Source of the DNA: Paenibacillus larvae subsp. larvae | Lineage (GTDB): Bacteria; Bacillota; Bacilli; Paenibacillales; NBRC-103111 | Direction of reading: 5' to 3' | Assembly: GCF_002003265.1 (NCBI RefSeq) | Contig: NZ_CP019687.1 | Coordinates: forward strand, 806,001 to 870,000 | DNA: 64,000 nucleotides | Part shown: positions 18,901-28,853 of the stretch, piece by piece | How positions within the stretch are numbered: the first letter of the stretch is position 1 | Layout: every line of letters begins with the position of its first letter | The notes under the pieces: generated by a model | What the model saw: the letters and a program-made list of their open reading frames with translations, nothing else | Databases searched by the model: none | What the model was told of the DNA's origin: nothing | Position numbers and translations under genes: made by a program

Positions 18901-21535
18901 GAAATCGGTATTGGGTGCTGAGCGAGTGAGCATTTTAGATAATTTCTATGATTTGGGCGGAGATTCGATTAAATCTATCCAAGTCTCATCCAGGCTGCTG
19001 CAGGAAGGTTATAAAGTGGAAATGAAACATTTGCTAAAATACCCGACCATTGCTCAGCTCAGTATGTATGTGGAGCCCGCCAACAAGGCCGCAGAACAAA
19101 AAGAAATAATAGGAACAGCACCGTTAACGCCCATTCAATCGTGGTTCTTTGAACAAAAGTTTGTCGATCATTATTTCAACCAGGCGATGATGCTATATCA
19201 AGCAGAACGTTTGGACGTTACCATTTTGCGGCAAGTGATCCGGCAAATTGTTCAGCATCATGACGCTTTGCGTACAGTATTTATGATAAAAGAAGGCCAA
19301 TATGAAGCGCGGATTCGCGGAATAGAGGAAGGAACGTTATTCACACTGGATGTGTTTGATTTGCAAGGAGAACGGGACTTCGCAAGGATCATCGAAGCTA
19401 AGGCCAATACAATTCAAAGCAGTATGCAAATTAGCGAAGGCCCGTTAGTAAAACTGGGATTGTTCCAATGTCCGGACGGCGACCACTTATTAATCGTAAT
19501 TCATCACTTGGTTGTGGATATGGTGTCATGGCGGATTATATTTGAGGACTTCAAAACCGGATATGAGCAAGTGAAAAATGGAAAAAAAATTCAGCTTCCG
19601 CCGAAAACGGATTCCTTCAAATTGTGGTCGGAGCGACTGTCCAAATATGCGAACAGTGCTGAAATGGAAAAAGAAAGGGCTTATTGGAACTCAACCGAAC
19701 AAACCGTACAAGGGCTGTTGCCAAAAGATAAGGAAACGCAACATACGCTCAATAAAAACAGTGAAGTCGTGACGGTTGAATGGACGGAGCAAGAAACAGA
19801 GCAATTGCTAAAACAAACCAATCAAGCGTATAACACGGAAATTAACGATTTGTTATTAACAGCGCTGGGTATGGCCATTCATAAATGGACAGGGATGCAG
19901 GAAATCGTAATAAATCTGGAAGGGCACGGACGAGAAGCGATTATGCCTGAACTGGATATTACCCGAACAGTAGGATGGTTTACAAGCCAATATCCCGTAG
20001 TTCTTCAGATGAAGAAAGGACAGGATGTGTCTGAACGGATTAAAACGGTAAAAGAAGGACTGCGCAGTATTCCGGGAAAAGGAATAGGTTACGGCATTTT
20101 ACGCTATTGCTGCAAATCCCAGGGCGAGATGTTATACACGATGAAGCCGGAGATTAGCTTTAACTATTTGGGACAATTGGATCAGGATTTAGAAGGTAAT
20201 GCCTTACAGATGTCCCCATATTCAAGCAGGCTAACGATGAGTGGAGACACAGTCAGGCTGTATGTGTTAAATATGAATGGAATGGTGCAAAACGGAAAAC
20301 TATTCTTCACAATTGACTACAGTAAAGAGCAGTATCGCAGTGATACGATCCAGCAAATAGGTGAATGGGTCAAAGAAAGCCTGCAAGAAGTTATCCGTCA
20401 TTGCACAAGCAAAGAAAAAACAGAAGTAACCCCCAGTGACCTAACGCTGAAAGGCATATGTATGGAAGAGCTGGCAAACGTGATGGAAGAGACGAAGCAT
20501 ATCGGAGACATCGAGGATATCTATGAATTGACACCCATGCAAAAAGGGATGCTATTCCATACTTTGGCAGACGCAAACTCAGGGGCGTACTTTGAACAAA
20601 TGACATTTGATGCAGTCGGAAAACTTCATGTTGAGGCATTTATAAGAAGTTTGGAAACATTGATGCAAAAACATCCGGTTTTACGGACGAATATTTATCA
20701 AGGATGGAAAGACAAGCCCTTACAAATTGTGTTCAAACATAAACCGTGTGAATGGTATTACAAAGACCTGCGCAAGATGAACCCGGAAGAGCAGGATGCC
20801 TATATCCGGTCCTGTATGGGCAAGGATAAAGCAAGAGGATTTAATTTGGCGGAAGACGCCTTGTTACGGGTAACTGTCCTGCAAACGGAAGAAGAAACAC
20901 ATCGAATTGTCTGGAGTTTCCATCATATTTTAATGGATGGGTGGTGTTTGCCTATCATCATTAAAGAATGGCTGGAACAATATGATGTGCTTTTAGGGAA
21001 GAAACAAGCTAAGCATGTGATGGTTACGCCGTACAGTCGATATATGGAGTGGCTCGCCGAACAAGACGAGGAAGAAGCATCGAAGTACTGGAATGAGTAT
21101 TTGGCTAACTATACAGAGCAGACGGTTATTCCATATTCCAAATCCAAACAGAAATCAGAAGGATACAGTGCAGAGAGCGTTATTTGTGGATTTGGACAAG
21201 CGTTAACCCATCAATTACAGCAAATTGCAAACCGGAATCAAGTGACAATGAATACCGTGATTCAAACGATGTGGGGTATATTATTACAAAAATACAACAA
21301 TAGTGAAGATGTTCTATTTGGCAGCGTCGTATCGGGCAGGCCGGCGGATATAACTGGTATTGAGAGTATGATTGGGCTGTTTATTAACACCATTCCTGTA
21401 CGGGTGCGAAGTAGAAAAGGGATGACTTGCACCCAACTGATGCAAAGCATGCAAGAGTCAGCCCTTGTATCCAGCAAATACGATACTTACCGCTGTATGA
21501 AATACAGATGCAAACGGAACAAAAACAAGACATGA
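15905..21535 (+). CDS. NRPS3, N-terminal part: C-A-T-E-C (frameshift in second C)
   Basis: Large synthetase beginning at ATG 15905 (GGAGAG ten bases upstream). Domains by residue: C, about 1-440, with HHIIIDGW; A, about 470-960, with the code read as D-V-T-N-F-A-L-I-Y-K (six of ten positions match the Bacillus Ala code D-L-F-N-N-A-L-T-Y-K); carrier, LGGDSIKSIQ near 1015; epimerization, HHLVVDMVSWRI near 1198 and FNYLGQLD; second C from about 1530, with HHILMDGW near 1672. The frame breaks near 21480, inside the second C domain, and continues one frame over. The predicted residue is a D-amino acid, tentatively D-Ala. The A-domain N-terminal half is nearly identical to that of NRPS2. Confidence 0.85.
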   Translation: MSVIKKVYPLTPMQEGMLYHSLMEKDKSMYFVQMSFKAEGMFQFPLLEKSLGKIIQRHDVFRTIFNYAKVKQPVQVVLKERNNDTYYRDISCYSKEEQTVMVKTFKQRDKNKGFDLTKDALIRLAVFQLGENKYEFIFSFHHIIIDGWCLGTVVKEFFAIYQSLERNRPVELEEVPPFSRYIHWLETKDKEQARSYWKTYIEGFSEQTRLPWTRQSERKGYILDKVQFTISKADTERLTHIAKINRVTLSTLIHAIWGIVLQRYNHSDDVLFGTVVSGRNVDLVGIDEMIGLFINTNPVRVTFRQGMKFDELVKKLHHCMLESEEHSYYPLAAIQADSQLSGELIHHIIAFENVPLEINLLGEEDLFNIKIYDFEISDQTNFDFNLVVIPSDELSVSMKFNCLVYKRNEIETIAGHIQQLVRAVIDNPSAEIDLLELITPDEKNKLLYEFNRTVGSPSRSVQTQTLKGFNTKTGYPKDKTIHELFEEQAECVPDQAAIVYEGQQMTYQELNERANQLARTLQGKGVEADQPVGIMVERSLEMIVGILGILKAGGAYVPIDPKYPKNRIEYMVADSGTKLLLTQSHLQDRVTFAGTVVNLNEESSYHEERSNLEHIVQPNHLAYVIYTSGTTGKPKGVMVEHHSVINTLMQLEKKYPLEKNDSILLKTNYTFDVSVTELFGWFFGEGKLIIAKSGLEKEPEALFNMIQEKKITHINFVPSMLQVILNEITQTDIEKLQSLKYVFSAGEALSGKTIKQFYSYTLPAVLENLYGPTESTIYATQYTTNEEMKGLLNTPIGKPIRNVQAFIVKDIDQLQPIGVAGELCISGVGLARGYLNRPDLTAEKFVDNPFVPGEKMYRTGDLARWLPDGNIEYLGRIDHQVKIRGYRIETGEIEAALLRIEAVQEVIVLAYENVNGDKALCAYYVAGKSLNGSEMREQLSGQLPSYMIPSYFVQLKQMPLTPNGKIDRKALPLPDGKLQTGAEYVEPRTPIEEVFVKVWKSVLGAERVSILDNFYDLGGDSIKSIQVSSRLLQEGYKVEMKHLLKYPTIAQLSMYVEPANKAAEQKEIIGTAPLTPIQSWFFEQKFVDHYFNQAMMLYQAERLDVTILRQVIRQIVQHHDALRTVFMIKEGQYEARIRGIEEGTLFTLDVFDLQGERDFARIIEAKANTIQSSMQISEGPLVKLGLFQCPDGDHLLIVIHHLVVDMVSWRIIFEDFKTGYEQVKNGKKIQLPPKTDSFKLWSERLSKYANSAEMEKERAYWNSTEQTVQGLLPKDKETQHTLNKNSEVVTVEWTEQETEQLLKQTNQAYNTEINDLLLTALGMAIHKWTGMQEIVINLEGHGREAIMPELDITRTVGWFTSQYPVVLQMKKGQDVSERIKTVKEGLRSIPGKGIGYGILRYCCKSQGEMLYTMKPEISFNYLGQLDQDLEGNALQMSPYSSRLTMSGDTVRLYVLNMNGMVQNGKLFFTIDYSKEQYRSDTIQQIGEWVKESLQEVIRHCTSKEKTEVTPSDLTLKGICMEELANVMEETKHIGDIEDIYELTPMQKGMLFHTLADANSGAYFEQMTFDAVGKLHVEAFIRSLETLMQKHPVLRTNIYQGWKDKPLQIVFKHKPCEWYYKDLRKMNPEEQDAYIRSCMGKDKARGFNLAEDALLRVTVLQTEEETHRIVWSFHHILMDGWCLPIIIKEWLEQYDVLLGKKQAKHVMVTPYSRYMEWLAEQDEEEASKYWNEYLANYTEQTVIPYSKSKQKSEGYSAESVICGFGQALTHQLQQIANRNQVTMNTVIQTMWGILLQKYNNSEDVLFGSVVSGRPADITGIESMIGLFINTIPVRVRSRKGMTCTQLMQSMQESALVSSKYDTYRCMKYRCKRNKNKT

Positions 21536-24336
21536 TTCAGCACATAATGATATTTGAGAATTATCCAGTAGAAAAGGAGTTAAACAGCGATGACTTATCT
21601 GATGATACAAAGATAAGAATTGCCAATTTCCGGGGAGAAGAGCAGACCAATTATGATTTTAATGTTGTAGTAATGCCGGGAAGCGAAATGGAAGTTCAAT
21701 TTCAATATAATGCGAATGTATACGATCGAGTAAGTGTAAAGCGAATAGGGAAACACCTCATTCATCTTATGCATCAAATGATACAAAATCCAGATAGTTT
21801 GATTGAGAATTTACGTTTAATTACCGATGAAGAACAGAAGCAAATTCTGGACGGTTTTAATAATACGAAAGCAGATTATCCAAGAGACAAGACGATTCAT
21901 GAATTGTTTGAAGAGCAGGTAGAGTGTGTTCCTGATCAAGCAGCCGTAGTGTTTGAGGATAAACAAATGACTTACCGGGAGCTCAATGAACGGGCGAATC
22001 AGCTGGCGAGAACACTTCAGGCCAAAGGTGTGAAAGCTGATCAGCCGGTGGGTATTATGGCAGAGCGTTCCCTTGAAATGATCGTGGGCATATTCGGTAT
22101 CCTTAAAGCAGGCGGAGCTTATGTACCCATTGATCCCGAATATCCGGAAGAACGAATTCAGTATTTGCTGAAGGATGCTAACATTAGCGTGTTACTTTTG
22201 CAGGAGCATTTAAAACATAAAGTAACCTTTAACGGGCAACTGATCCATTTAAATGATGAAGAATTTTACCATAGTGACCGCTCTTTATTATCGCCGGTAG
22301 CAGGAAGCAGCAACCTGGCCTATGTTATTTATACCTCCGGTACAACGGGCAAACCTAAAGGAGTCATGGTAGAACATCGCGGAATAGTGAACTCGCTTCA
22401 GTGGAAAAAGTCGTTTTTTGGGCTTTCTGAAGAGGAACATGTACTTGTACTGCTTCCATATGTGTTCGATGCGTTTGTTTTAAATTTCTTTGGTCCGCTT
22501 ATTTCAGGGGCAACGGTATATCTCTTGAATAATCAAGACAGCAAAAACCCTGTCATGATCAAAGACATTATAAGTAGGGAAGGGATAACGGGCTTTGCAG
22601 CCACTCCCCGTCTATTGAGGCTTATCATAGAAAATATGGAGGTAAATGACTTTAATCACGTTAAGCATGTCGTTGTTGGAGGAGAACAGCTTGAAACAGA
22701 CATTATCAAAAGGTTGTTTTCATTAAACCCAGACATCCTGCTAAATAATCAATATGGCCCAACGGAAAATAGTGTTGTATCTACTTATCTTCCCATTCGT
22801 TCACCCGGTCAACCTATCACGATTGGTAAGCCTGTGGCGAATCATCGTGTCTATATTTTAGGAGAACAGAATGGACTTCAGCCGATTGGTGTAACAGGGG
22901 AACTGTGTGTCGGAGGTGCAGGGCTCGCACGGGGATACTTGAACCTGCCCGAATTGACAAGAGAAAAATTCGTGGATGATCCGTTTGTTCCGGGAGAGAA
23001 GATGTACCGGACAGGGGATTTGGCCAGATGGCTGCCGGATGGAAATATAGAATACTTAGGACGGATAGACCACCAAGTGAAGATACGGGGATACCGCATT
23101 GAAACCGGGGAAATTGAAACAGCTTTATTAAATATAGAAGCTGTGCAGGAAGCCATTGTTGTGGCACATGAGAATGAGAAAGGAGATAAAGCCTTATGTG
23201 CATACTATGTTGTGAATAAATCTTTCGAAGCAAGTAAGATGAAAGAAGAGTTATCGGCTCAATTGCCAAGCTACATGATTCCATCTTATTTTGTGCAGTT
23301 GGAGCAAATGCCGTTGACGCCGAATGGGAAGATTGACCGGAAGGCTTTGCCTGACCCGAATGAAAGCTTTATTCGCTTTACGGAGTATGTAGCTCCCAAT
23401 TCTGGGTTAGAACAAATATTTGTTAATGTATGGCGAGAAATTTTGGATATTGATAAAATTGGTGTCACTGATAACCTGTTCGACCTTGGAGGTAACTCAA
23501 TAAGCATCATTCAATTTGCTTCCAGAATGTCTAAGGATTATAACATCCATATTCCTATCCAGCAAATTTTAAAAACTCCAAGTATCCGGCAATTAGTGCG
23601 GGCTATTTCGGAGAAGGATACCGGAATAACGGATTACTCAAGCGAAAGGATCAGGTTAAATCCTTCAAATCAGTCGGATAAAATAATTTTCTGTTTCCCG
23701 CCGTTAGGAGGGTTAGGTATAGTATACCAGCATCTTTCAGAAATTTTGGAGGATTATGATTTTTACAGTTTTAACTTCATTGAATCTGAGGATAGAATGC
23801 AGAAGTATATTCAATTAATCAAAGAGATTCAACCTCAGAGCCCTTACACCCTGATGGGCTACTCAGGGGGAGGCAACCTTGCGTTTGAAGTAACGAAGGA
23901 ATTGGAGAAACAAGGTGATCAGGTAGCAGATCTGATTTTGGTGGACTCCTATATCTTTTCAGACGCTAACCCGGAAGGGCTCTGTGTAAAGGAAAGGGTC
24001 AATATGGCAGTAAACCTTATGCTGGAGAAATTTCCTCAACTTCAGAGTGGGGGAGAATCTTTCCTGAACGATTTTAGAAAAAAAATGCAAGGTTACTATT
24101 TGTATTTTGATGAGATGGACAATTCCGGCCTAGTTTCAGGAAACATCAGTGTGATTAAATCGCCTTCAAAGGAAAACAAGCAAGTACCCGGAGATATTCA
24201 TATGTGGAGACACTCTACTACAGGCAAGTTTGAATTGTATGATGGTTATGGCGACCATCAAAAGATGCTGGAGCATGGATTTGTAGAACAAAATGCCAAG
24301 CTTATTCAAAAGATACTAAGAAGGCAATGTCCCTAA
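21480..24336 (+). CDS. NRPS3, C-terminal part: rest of C, A, carrier, thioesterase
   Basis: Continuation of NRPS3 after the frameshift near 21480: ...YLPLYEIQMQTEQKQ completes the condensation domain. The adenylation domain (about 21870-23350) has FDAFVLN, FAATPRLL, VVVGGEQ, NQYGPTE and NSVVSTY. I read the code as D-A-L-A-V-G-Q-V-V-K, which loosely resembles codes for aromatic residues; specificity is uncertain. A carrier domain (LGGNSISIIQ, with Asn in place of the usual Asp) lies near 23490. A type I thioesterase follows, with GYSGGG near 23860 as the nucleophile motif, and releases the product. This is the terminal module of the line. If the frameshift is an error, NRPS3 is one protein of about 2,810 residues. 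Confidence 0.85.
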
Positions 24337-24365
24337 GCACACGAAATAAAGTTTTGCAGTGATAC

Positions 24366-24424
24366 ACTCCCTTTTAGGCAGACAGGTTAATAATAAAACC
24401 TGCATCCTGAAGGGGAGTTTTTTA
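24366..24424 (+). terminator. Terminator closing the NRPS locus
   Basis: ACTCCCTTTTAGG...CAGG pairs with CCTG...CCTGAAGGGGAGT, then six T residues. It begins about 30 bases after the NRPS3 stop and defines the 3' end of the NRPS transcription unit. Confidence 0.8.
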
Positions 24425-24425
24425 A

Positions 24426-24697
24426 ATGGGCTTGAAAAAAATGTTATATATAACAGATAGGCGTGGTACTGTTAACAAATCCTATACTCTGTTAAAACAG
24501 GACGGATTTATACAAGTCCACAGACAGAAGGGGGTCGTAGTTCAGCCGGACGGTATGCCCGGAGTAACGCCTGATTACTTGACGAAATTGGATAATCAAT
24601 TACCCCCCTCGTGGCCGAAGCTATTTGCAGAGGGATGAGTGAAGAAGAGCTTCTTGACCTGATTCAATCCAAGTATAAGCAAGTGAAATCCACATAA
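24426..24697 (+). pseudogene. GntR-family regulator relic (YtrA-like)
   Basis: Remnant of a short GntR-type repressor. The second half of the winged helix is readable (TVNKSYTLLKQDGFIQVHRQKG), but the N-terminal helices are gone. A frame change occurs in a C6 run near 24603; with one more C the frame continues as PPLVAEAICRGMSEEELLDLIQSKY to a stop at 24697. This C-terminal dimer helix is typical of the YtrA subfamily, which usually controls neighbouring membrane or ABC genes. The relic of such a gene follows after six bases. Confidence 0.65.
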
Positions 24698-24703
24698 GGG
24701 GGA

Positions 24704-24915
24704 ATGAATAATTTGATTTTTATTGGGATCATCTTGGTTCCCGTTATCATTATTCAATCAATTATGCCTTACTTAACACGAAAAACAATCAGTTTTGGAG
24801 TTTCCATTGAAGAAAAATACTTCAACCACCTGAACTGATGCGGATGCGCAAGTCTTATGCTGTTTTAAATGCTTCTGTTGACGCTTTATGTATAGCTATT
24901 ACCTTTTTTATATAG
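24704..24915 (+). pseudogene. DUF1648-type membrane protein relic
   Basis: From ATG 24704 (GGGGGAA upstream) the frame reads MNNLIFIGIILVPVII, one transmembrane segment, then MPYLTRKTISFGVSIEEKYF, a segment I associate with DUF1648-domain membrane proteins often paired with YtrA-type regulators. The frame breaks near 24830 and continues as PPELMRMRKSYAVLNASVDAL to a stop at 24915. The rest of the protein is absent. It was probably an operon partner of the GntR relic. Confidence 0.55.
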
Positions 24916-25129
24916 CTGAATTTGAATGATCAACAATATGCTGTGTATTTTATAAGATTATCATCGCTTATATATTCTCTGTTGACCGGCTATTTTTCAT
25001 GTGTTAGGCTTCTTAAGAAACGGTATTTTCAAGGTTGCGCAAAAAAGAATTACAGAAGATAATAAAAAAGAAGCAAATAAATGGAATAACATTATGGCAG
25101 ATGTGCCAAGCTTAAAGAGGTGCATACGG

Positions 25130-25792
25130 ATGAAAAATAAAAGTGTGTTCGATATTATTGGGCCCGTAATGGTGGGACCTTCCAGTTCGCATACCGCCGG
25201 TGCCGCCAGCATCGGAAAAGTGGCCCGGACTCTTTTTGGAAAAGAGCCGTCCCGCATCAAAGTATCGTTATACGGTTCCTTTGCAAAAACCTATAAAGGG
25301 CATGCTACTGATGTTGCCATAATAGGGGGGATTCTGGATTTTGATACTTACGATGAACGTCTGCCAAAATCTATGGACATTGCGCGAGAAAGAGGCATTG
25401 ATGTTAAGTTTGTTGAAGAGGAAGCCATTCCCAATCATCCCAATACTGCACGTATTGAATTGACCGATGCTAAGGACCGACTGGAACTGGTTGGAATATC
25501 CATAGGCGGCGGGAAGATTGAGATCATAGAGCTTAACGGATTTGAACTCAAGCTTTCAGGCGAACACCCCGCAATTCTGGTGGTCCATAATGACCGCTAC
25601 GGGGCGATTGCCAGTGTAACGAATGTACTGACCAAGCATTATATTAATATCGGTCATATGGAGGTATCCCGCAAGGAGAAGGGAAAAAATGCTCTGATGA
25701 TAATTGAGATGGACCAGAATCTGGATGATTATATCATTGAGGAAATCAGCAAATTGCCCAATATTTTGCAAGTGACGAAGATAGTTGAATAG
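25130..25792 (+). CDS. sdaAB: L-serine dehydratase, beta chain
   Basis: Beta subunit of the iron-sulfur L-serine ammonia-lyase (serine to pyruvate plus ammonia). I use ATG 25130 (AAAGAGG upstream), which gives 220 residues, the family length; an open frame extends further upstream but lacks support. Residues 1-20 hold SVFDIIGPVMVGPSSSHTAGA, the conserved serine-binding loop of the family. The C-terminal 70 residues (AILVVHNDRYGAIASVTNVL) form an ACT domain that in this family may sense serine or assist assembly. It lies 26 bases before sdaAA and the two are presumably cotranscribed. Confidence 0.9.
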   Translation: MKNKSVFDIIGPVMVGPSSSHTAGAASIGKVARTLFGKEPSRIKVSLYGSFAKTYKGHATDVAIIGGILDFDTYDERLPKSMDIARERGIDVKFVEEEAIPNHPNTARIELTDAKDRLELVGISIGGGKIEIIELNGFELKLSGEHPAILVVHNDRYGAIASVTNVLTKHYINIGHMEVSRKEKGKNALMIIEMDQNLDDYIIEEISKLPNILQVTKIVE

Positions 25793-25818
25793 CCTAAAGA
25801 TAAGCAGAGGGGATATGT

Positions 25819-26700
25819 ATGTTTCGGAATGTGGCTGAACTTGTAGAGCAGGCTGAACAAGAGCAAGTGAAAATCGCCGAGATCATGATCCGGCAGGAAA
25901 TAGAGGTATCAGGAGTGACCCGTGAGCAAATCATGGCCAAAATGGACCGGAATCTGACGGTCATGGAACAGGCTGTGGAAAAAGGTCTGCAGGGTGTACG
26001 TTCCTTGTCCGGTCTGACCGGCGGGGATGCTGTTCTGCTCCAGAATTATATCCGTTCCGGTAAAAGTTTGTCAGGCGAGCTGCTGTTAGATGCGGTCAGC
26101 AAAGCGGTAGCTACCAATGAGGTGAATGCCGCCATGGGAACGATTTGCGCGACTCCAACCGCGGGTTCGGCCGGCGTAGTTCCGGGCACATTGTTTGCCA
26201 TTAAGCACAAGCTGAATCCGACCCGGGAAGAAATGGTCGAATTTCTGTTTACGGCAGGGGCATTCGGGTTCGTGGTTGCCAATAACGCATCCATCTCAGG
26301 AGCTGCCGGAGGATGCCAGGCGGAAGTGGGTTCAGCAAGCGGTATGGCGGCGGCATCCATTGTTGAAATGGCAGGGGGCAGCCCTGCCCAGGCTGCGGAA
26401 GCCATGGCAATTACCTTGAAAAATATGCTTGGACTTGTCTGTGATCCGGTTGCGGGCCTTGTAGAAGTTCCCTGTGTCAAACGCAATGCGATGGGAGCTG
26501 CCAACGCGATGGTAGCGGCCGATATGGCTCTGGCCGGAATTACAAGCCGGATTCCTTGTGATGAAGTCATCGGGGCCATGTTCCGGATCGGACAGACGAT
26601 GCCTGTAGGGCTTCGGGAAACTGCTCTTGGCGGCCTGGCAACTACGCCGACAGGGATGAAACTGAAAGAACAGATTTTCGGCAAAAAAGACGAAGCCTAA
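25819..26700 (+). CDS. sdaAA: L-serine dehydratase, alpha chain
   Basis: Catalytic alpha subunit, 293 residues, carrying the 4Fe-4S cluster that activates the serine hydroxyl. Cysteines in the expected contexts are present: GTICATPTAGSAG near residue 112, AAGGCQAEVGSASG near 160, and CDPVAGLVEVPCVKRN near 215-226, together with GLRETALGGLATTPTG at the C-terminus. The start ATG follows AGAGGGG. It functions with sdaAB immediately upstream to feed serine into pyruvate, and ends at a hairpin terminator. Confidence 0.92.
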   Translation: MFRNVAELVEQAEQEQVKIAEIMIRQEIEVSGVTREQIMAKMDRNLTVMEQAVEKGLQGVRSLSGLTGGDAVLLQNYIRSGKSLSGELLLDAVSKAVATNEVNAAMGTICATPTAGSAGVVPGTLFAIKHKLNPTREEMVEFLFTAGAFGFVVANNASISGAAGGCQAEVGSASGMAAASIVEMAGGSPAQAAEAMAITLKNMLGLVCDPVAGLVEVPCVKRNAMGAANAMVAADMALAGITSRIPCDEVIGAMFRIGQTMPVGLRETALGGLATTPTGMKLKEQIFGKKDEA

Positions 26701-26753
26701 ATCCGGAAAGTTTGAGTACTTAAATGAAAAACAATCACAATTGAATTCTTTCT

Positions 26754-26792
26754 GAACCATACATTCTTTGGGGAATTATGGTTCTTTTTCTT
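26754..26792 (+). terminator. Terminator after sdaAA
   Basis: GAACCATA pairs with TATGGTTC across 15 bases, followed by TTTTTCTTTT. The remaining 240 bases up to the next gene show only AT-rich promoter-like sequence. Confidence 0.75.
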
Positions 26793-27030
26793 TTGAATAA
26801 ATATAATTTTCCGTTCGACGTTATTATTGGAATTTCGACATAAAAAATATGCTATAAATATAAATGGAAAGCAAAAAGAAGGCGAAATGGAAACAAATGG
26901 GTTATTATCGAAATAAACAGCTGTAATAAGATAAGCGGTTAACAGAAGGAACCGGGAATTACCCTTCAGGCATTACTTATAACAAACATATGGAAAATAA
27001 ATAGAATACAAGGTGTTTAAGAGGTGAATC

Positions 27031-28222
27031 ATGATTTTATTTCGTAACAGAACATTTTTATTGCTTATGGCAGGGGATTTTATTGCCGGGACCGGCATTT
27101 GGATTAGCACAATTGCGAACTTGCAATTTATGCAGCATCATGTTCCTTCCGATTTGCTTAAAAGCCTGATTCTGATATGCGGATTGTTTGTGGGGATATT
27201 GCTTTCACCTAAATAACAAACGCAAAGTTTTGTTTGCTGCAAGCCTTGTCCGCTGTCTGGCTCCACTTGTCATGTTTGTGGCTATTCGCTTTGACTCGGT
27301 AGCCTGCATGCTGCTGGCCTTTGTGATCATGCAGATTGCCGCCTCTGTCTACCGGCCGGCTGTGCAGTCTTCCCTGCCGGCTGTCGTTAAGCCTGCTGAT
27401 TTACTCAAGGCAAACGGAATTTTTTTAAACGTCGATACACTGCAAAGAATCGGGGGTACGGCTTTAGGAGGTATTATGGTGGCTACCCTTGATTTGTTCA
27501 CTTTATATGCCTTATCGCTCGTCTTCTATATCCTTCTTGTATTTTGTACTGTTCTGATGGACATTCCGGAAAGTGAACAATCGGCCACAACAAAAGGAGG
27601 AAAACTACGTTTTCGCGAAGTATTTCCGTTAATCCGTTCAGAGCCTTCCGTTCTCATCGCGATGGTGAATACAGCTGTACTGCTTTTGTTTTTAACCGGA
27701 TTTAATCTCCTGATTCTGAATTTTAGTGAACTTCAGCAAGCACCGGATTTGATGGGATGGCTCTATGCGGTTGAGGGGCTGAGCATTATGTTTTTTGCAG
27801 CGATAGCAAAGCGCTGGATCGGATCTAAAAATCTGGTAACCGGTTCAATTTTGTTTATGTTTCTGTTCGCGGTTTCCTTTGTCGGCATGTCATTTAGCGA
27901 AAGCCGCCTGCTGGTTATCTTGTCATTTGGAATATTTGGATGTGCCTTTGCTTTCTTCTTTCCCATGATCACAACCATTTATCAGCTCAAGCTGCCGGAT
28001 GAGGCACGGGGCCGGTTTTTCTCATTCAAAAGCATGATGGATCGCATCATGAACCATATTGCTTTGCTTGTCACGGGAGCATGCCTTGACTGGATCGGCA
28101 TATCCGCGTACATGATTATTCTAGCTGTCATGGCTTCCCTAAGTGGTGCAATTACGTTTGGTATTGCCAAAAAGAAATCCATTGAAGTCCGGCAACAGCT
28201 TACAGGGACAGTTTCAGTCTGA
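27031..28222 (+). pseudogene. MFS transporter, frameshifted
   Basis: Major facilitator protein of about 395 codons, with AAGAGGTGAATC before ATG 27031. The first 61 codons give transmembrane helices 1-2 (FLLLMAGDFIAGTGIWISTI, GLFVGILLSPK), then a stop. The second frame continues at NKRKVLFAASLVRC and runs through ten more hydrophobic helices to 28222. The loop that normally links helix 2 to 3 (the GxLxDRxxRR region) is shortened, so the lesion looks like a small deletion plus frameshift rather than a single-base slip. The substrate is unknown; the family includes drug and sugar exporters. Confidence 0.75.
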
Positions 28223-28418
28223 GCAAAAGTCCTTCTTGCGGATTGTGTACTTATGCAGGCTTTGCCAATTCTTTCAAATCGTGTTGTAGGTATAACCGAT
28301 TTATAAGAGATGCCTTTTTTATCGTATGGATTTTGTTCTTTTTTAGTTATTTTGAAAACTTTTCTTGCTTATCTGCGTATTATTATTTTAAGCGCTTTCC
28401 TATAAGGTGGTGATAAGC

Positions 28419-28850
28419 ATGGATTGGTGTATTATCTGGCTCGTCATCGGTATTATCTTAATCGTGGCGGAAATGGCCACCCTTACGTTTTATTTGCTTT
28501 GGCTGGGTATAGGCTCACTTGCAGCTTCTCTTGCAGCGCTTATTGTCCCGGGCCATGTACTGATTCAGATTTTAGTGTGGGGCGTGGTTGTTGGTGTCCT
28601 TACTTTTTTCACCAAGCCCCTTACACGAAAATTCAGACATTCTGAGGGGTATAAAGACGCTATTGAAGAGATAATCGGAAAAAAAGGGGAGGTCATGCAA
28701 AAGATCGAAGTCGGAAAAATGGGGATTGTCCGCGTTGGAAATGAAATGTGGAGCGCCATAGCTGACGAACAAATCGGAATCGGGGAGACTGTCATGGTGG
28801 TACAAAGAAAAAACACAATCATTGAAGTGACAAAATGGAGAGGGGTTTAG
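28419..28850 (+). CDS. NfeD-family membrane protein (short form)
   Basis: 144 residues from ATG 28419 (AAGGTGGTG upstream). Three to four transmembrane segments fill residues 3-70 (IIWLVIGIILIVAEMATL, GIGSLAASLAALIVPG, ILVWGVVVGVLTFF). A cytosolic OB-fold domain follows (EEIIGKKGEVMQKIEVGKMGIVRVGNEMWSA). This is the short NfeD type that partners SPFH/stomatin proteins, and such a protein starts three bases after this stop. A cre-like TTAAGCGCTTTCC lies near 28388-28400 upstream, so glucose repression is possible. Confidence 0.85.
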   Translation: MDWCIIWLVIGIILIVAEMATLTFYLLWLGIGSLAASLAALIVPGHVLIQILVWGVVVGVLTFFTKPLTRKFRHSEGYKDAIEEIIGKKGEVMQKIEVGKMGIVRVGNEMWSAIADEQIGIGETVMVVQRKNTIIEVTKWRGV

Positions 28851-28853
28851 CGT

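Noticed and set aside
22817-23284. 155-codon minus-strand frame within NRPS3
   Set aside because: Lies wholly inside a strongly supported adenylation domain; a frame shadow.
25001-25129. Upstream extension of sdaAB
   Set aside because: The extra 43 residues have no counterpart in the family; ATG 25130 has a good SD and gives the standard 220-residue protein.
26046-26684. 212-codon minus-strand frame opposite sdaAA
   Set aside because: Opposite a highly conserved enzyme gene, with proline/alanine-rich shadow composition and no ribosome site.
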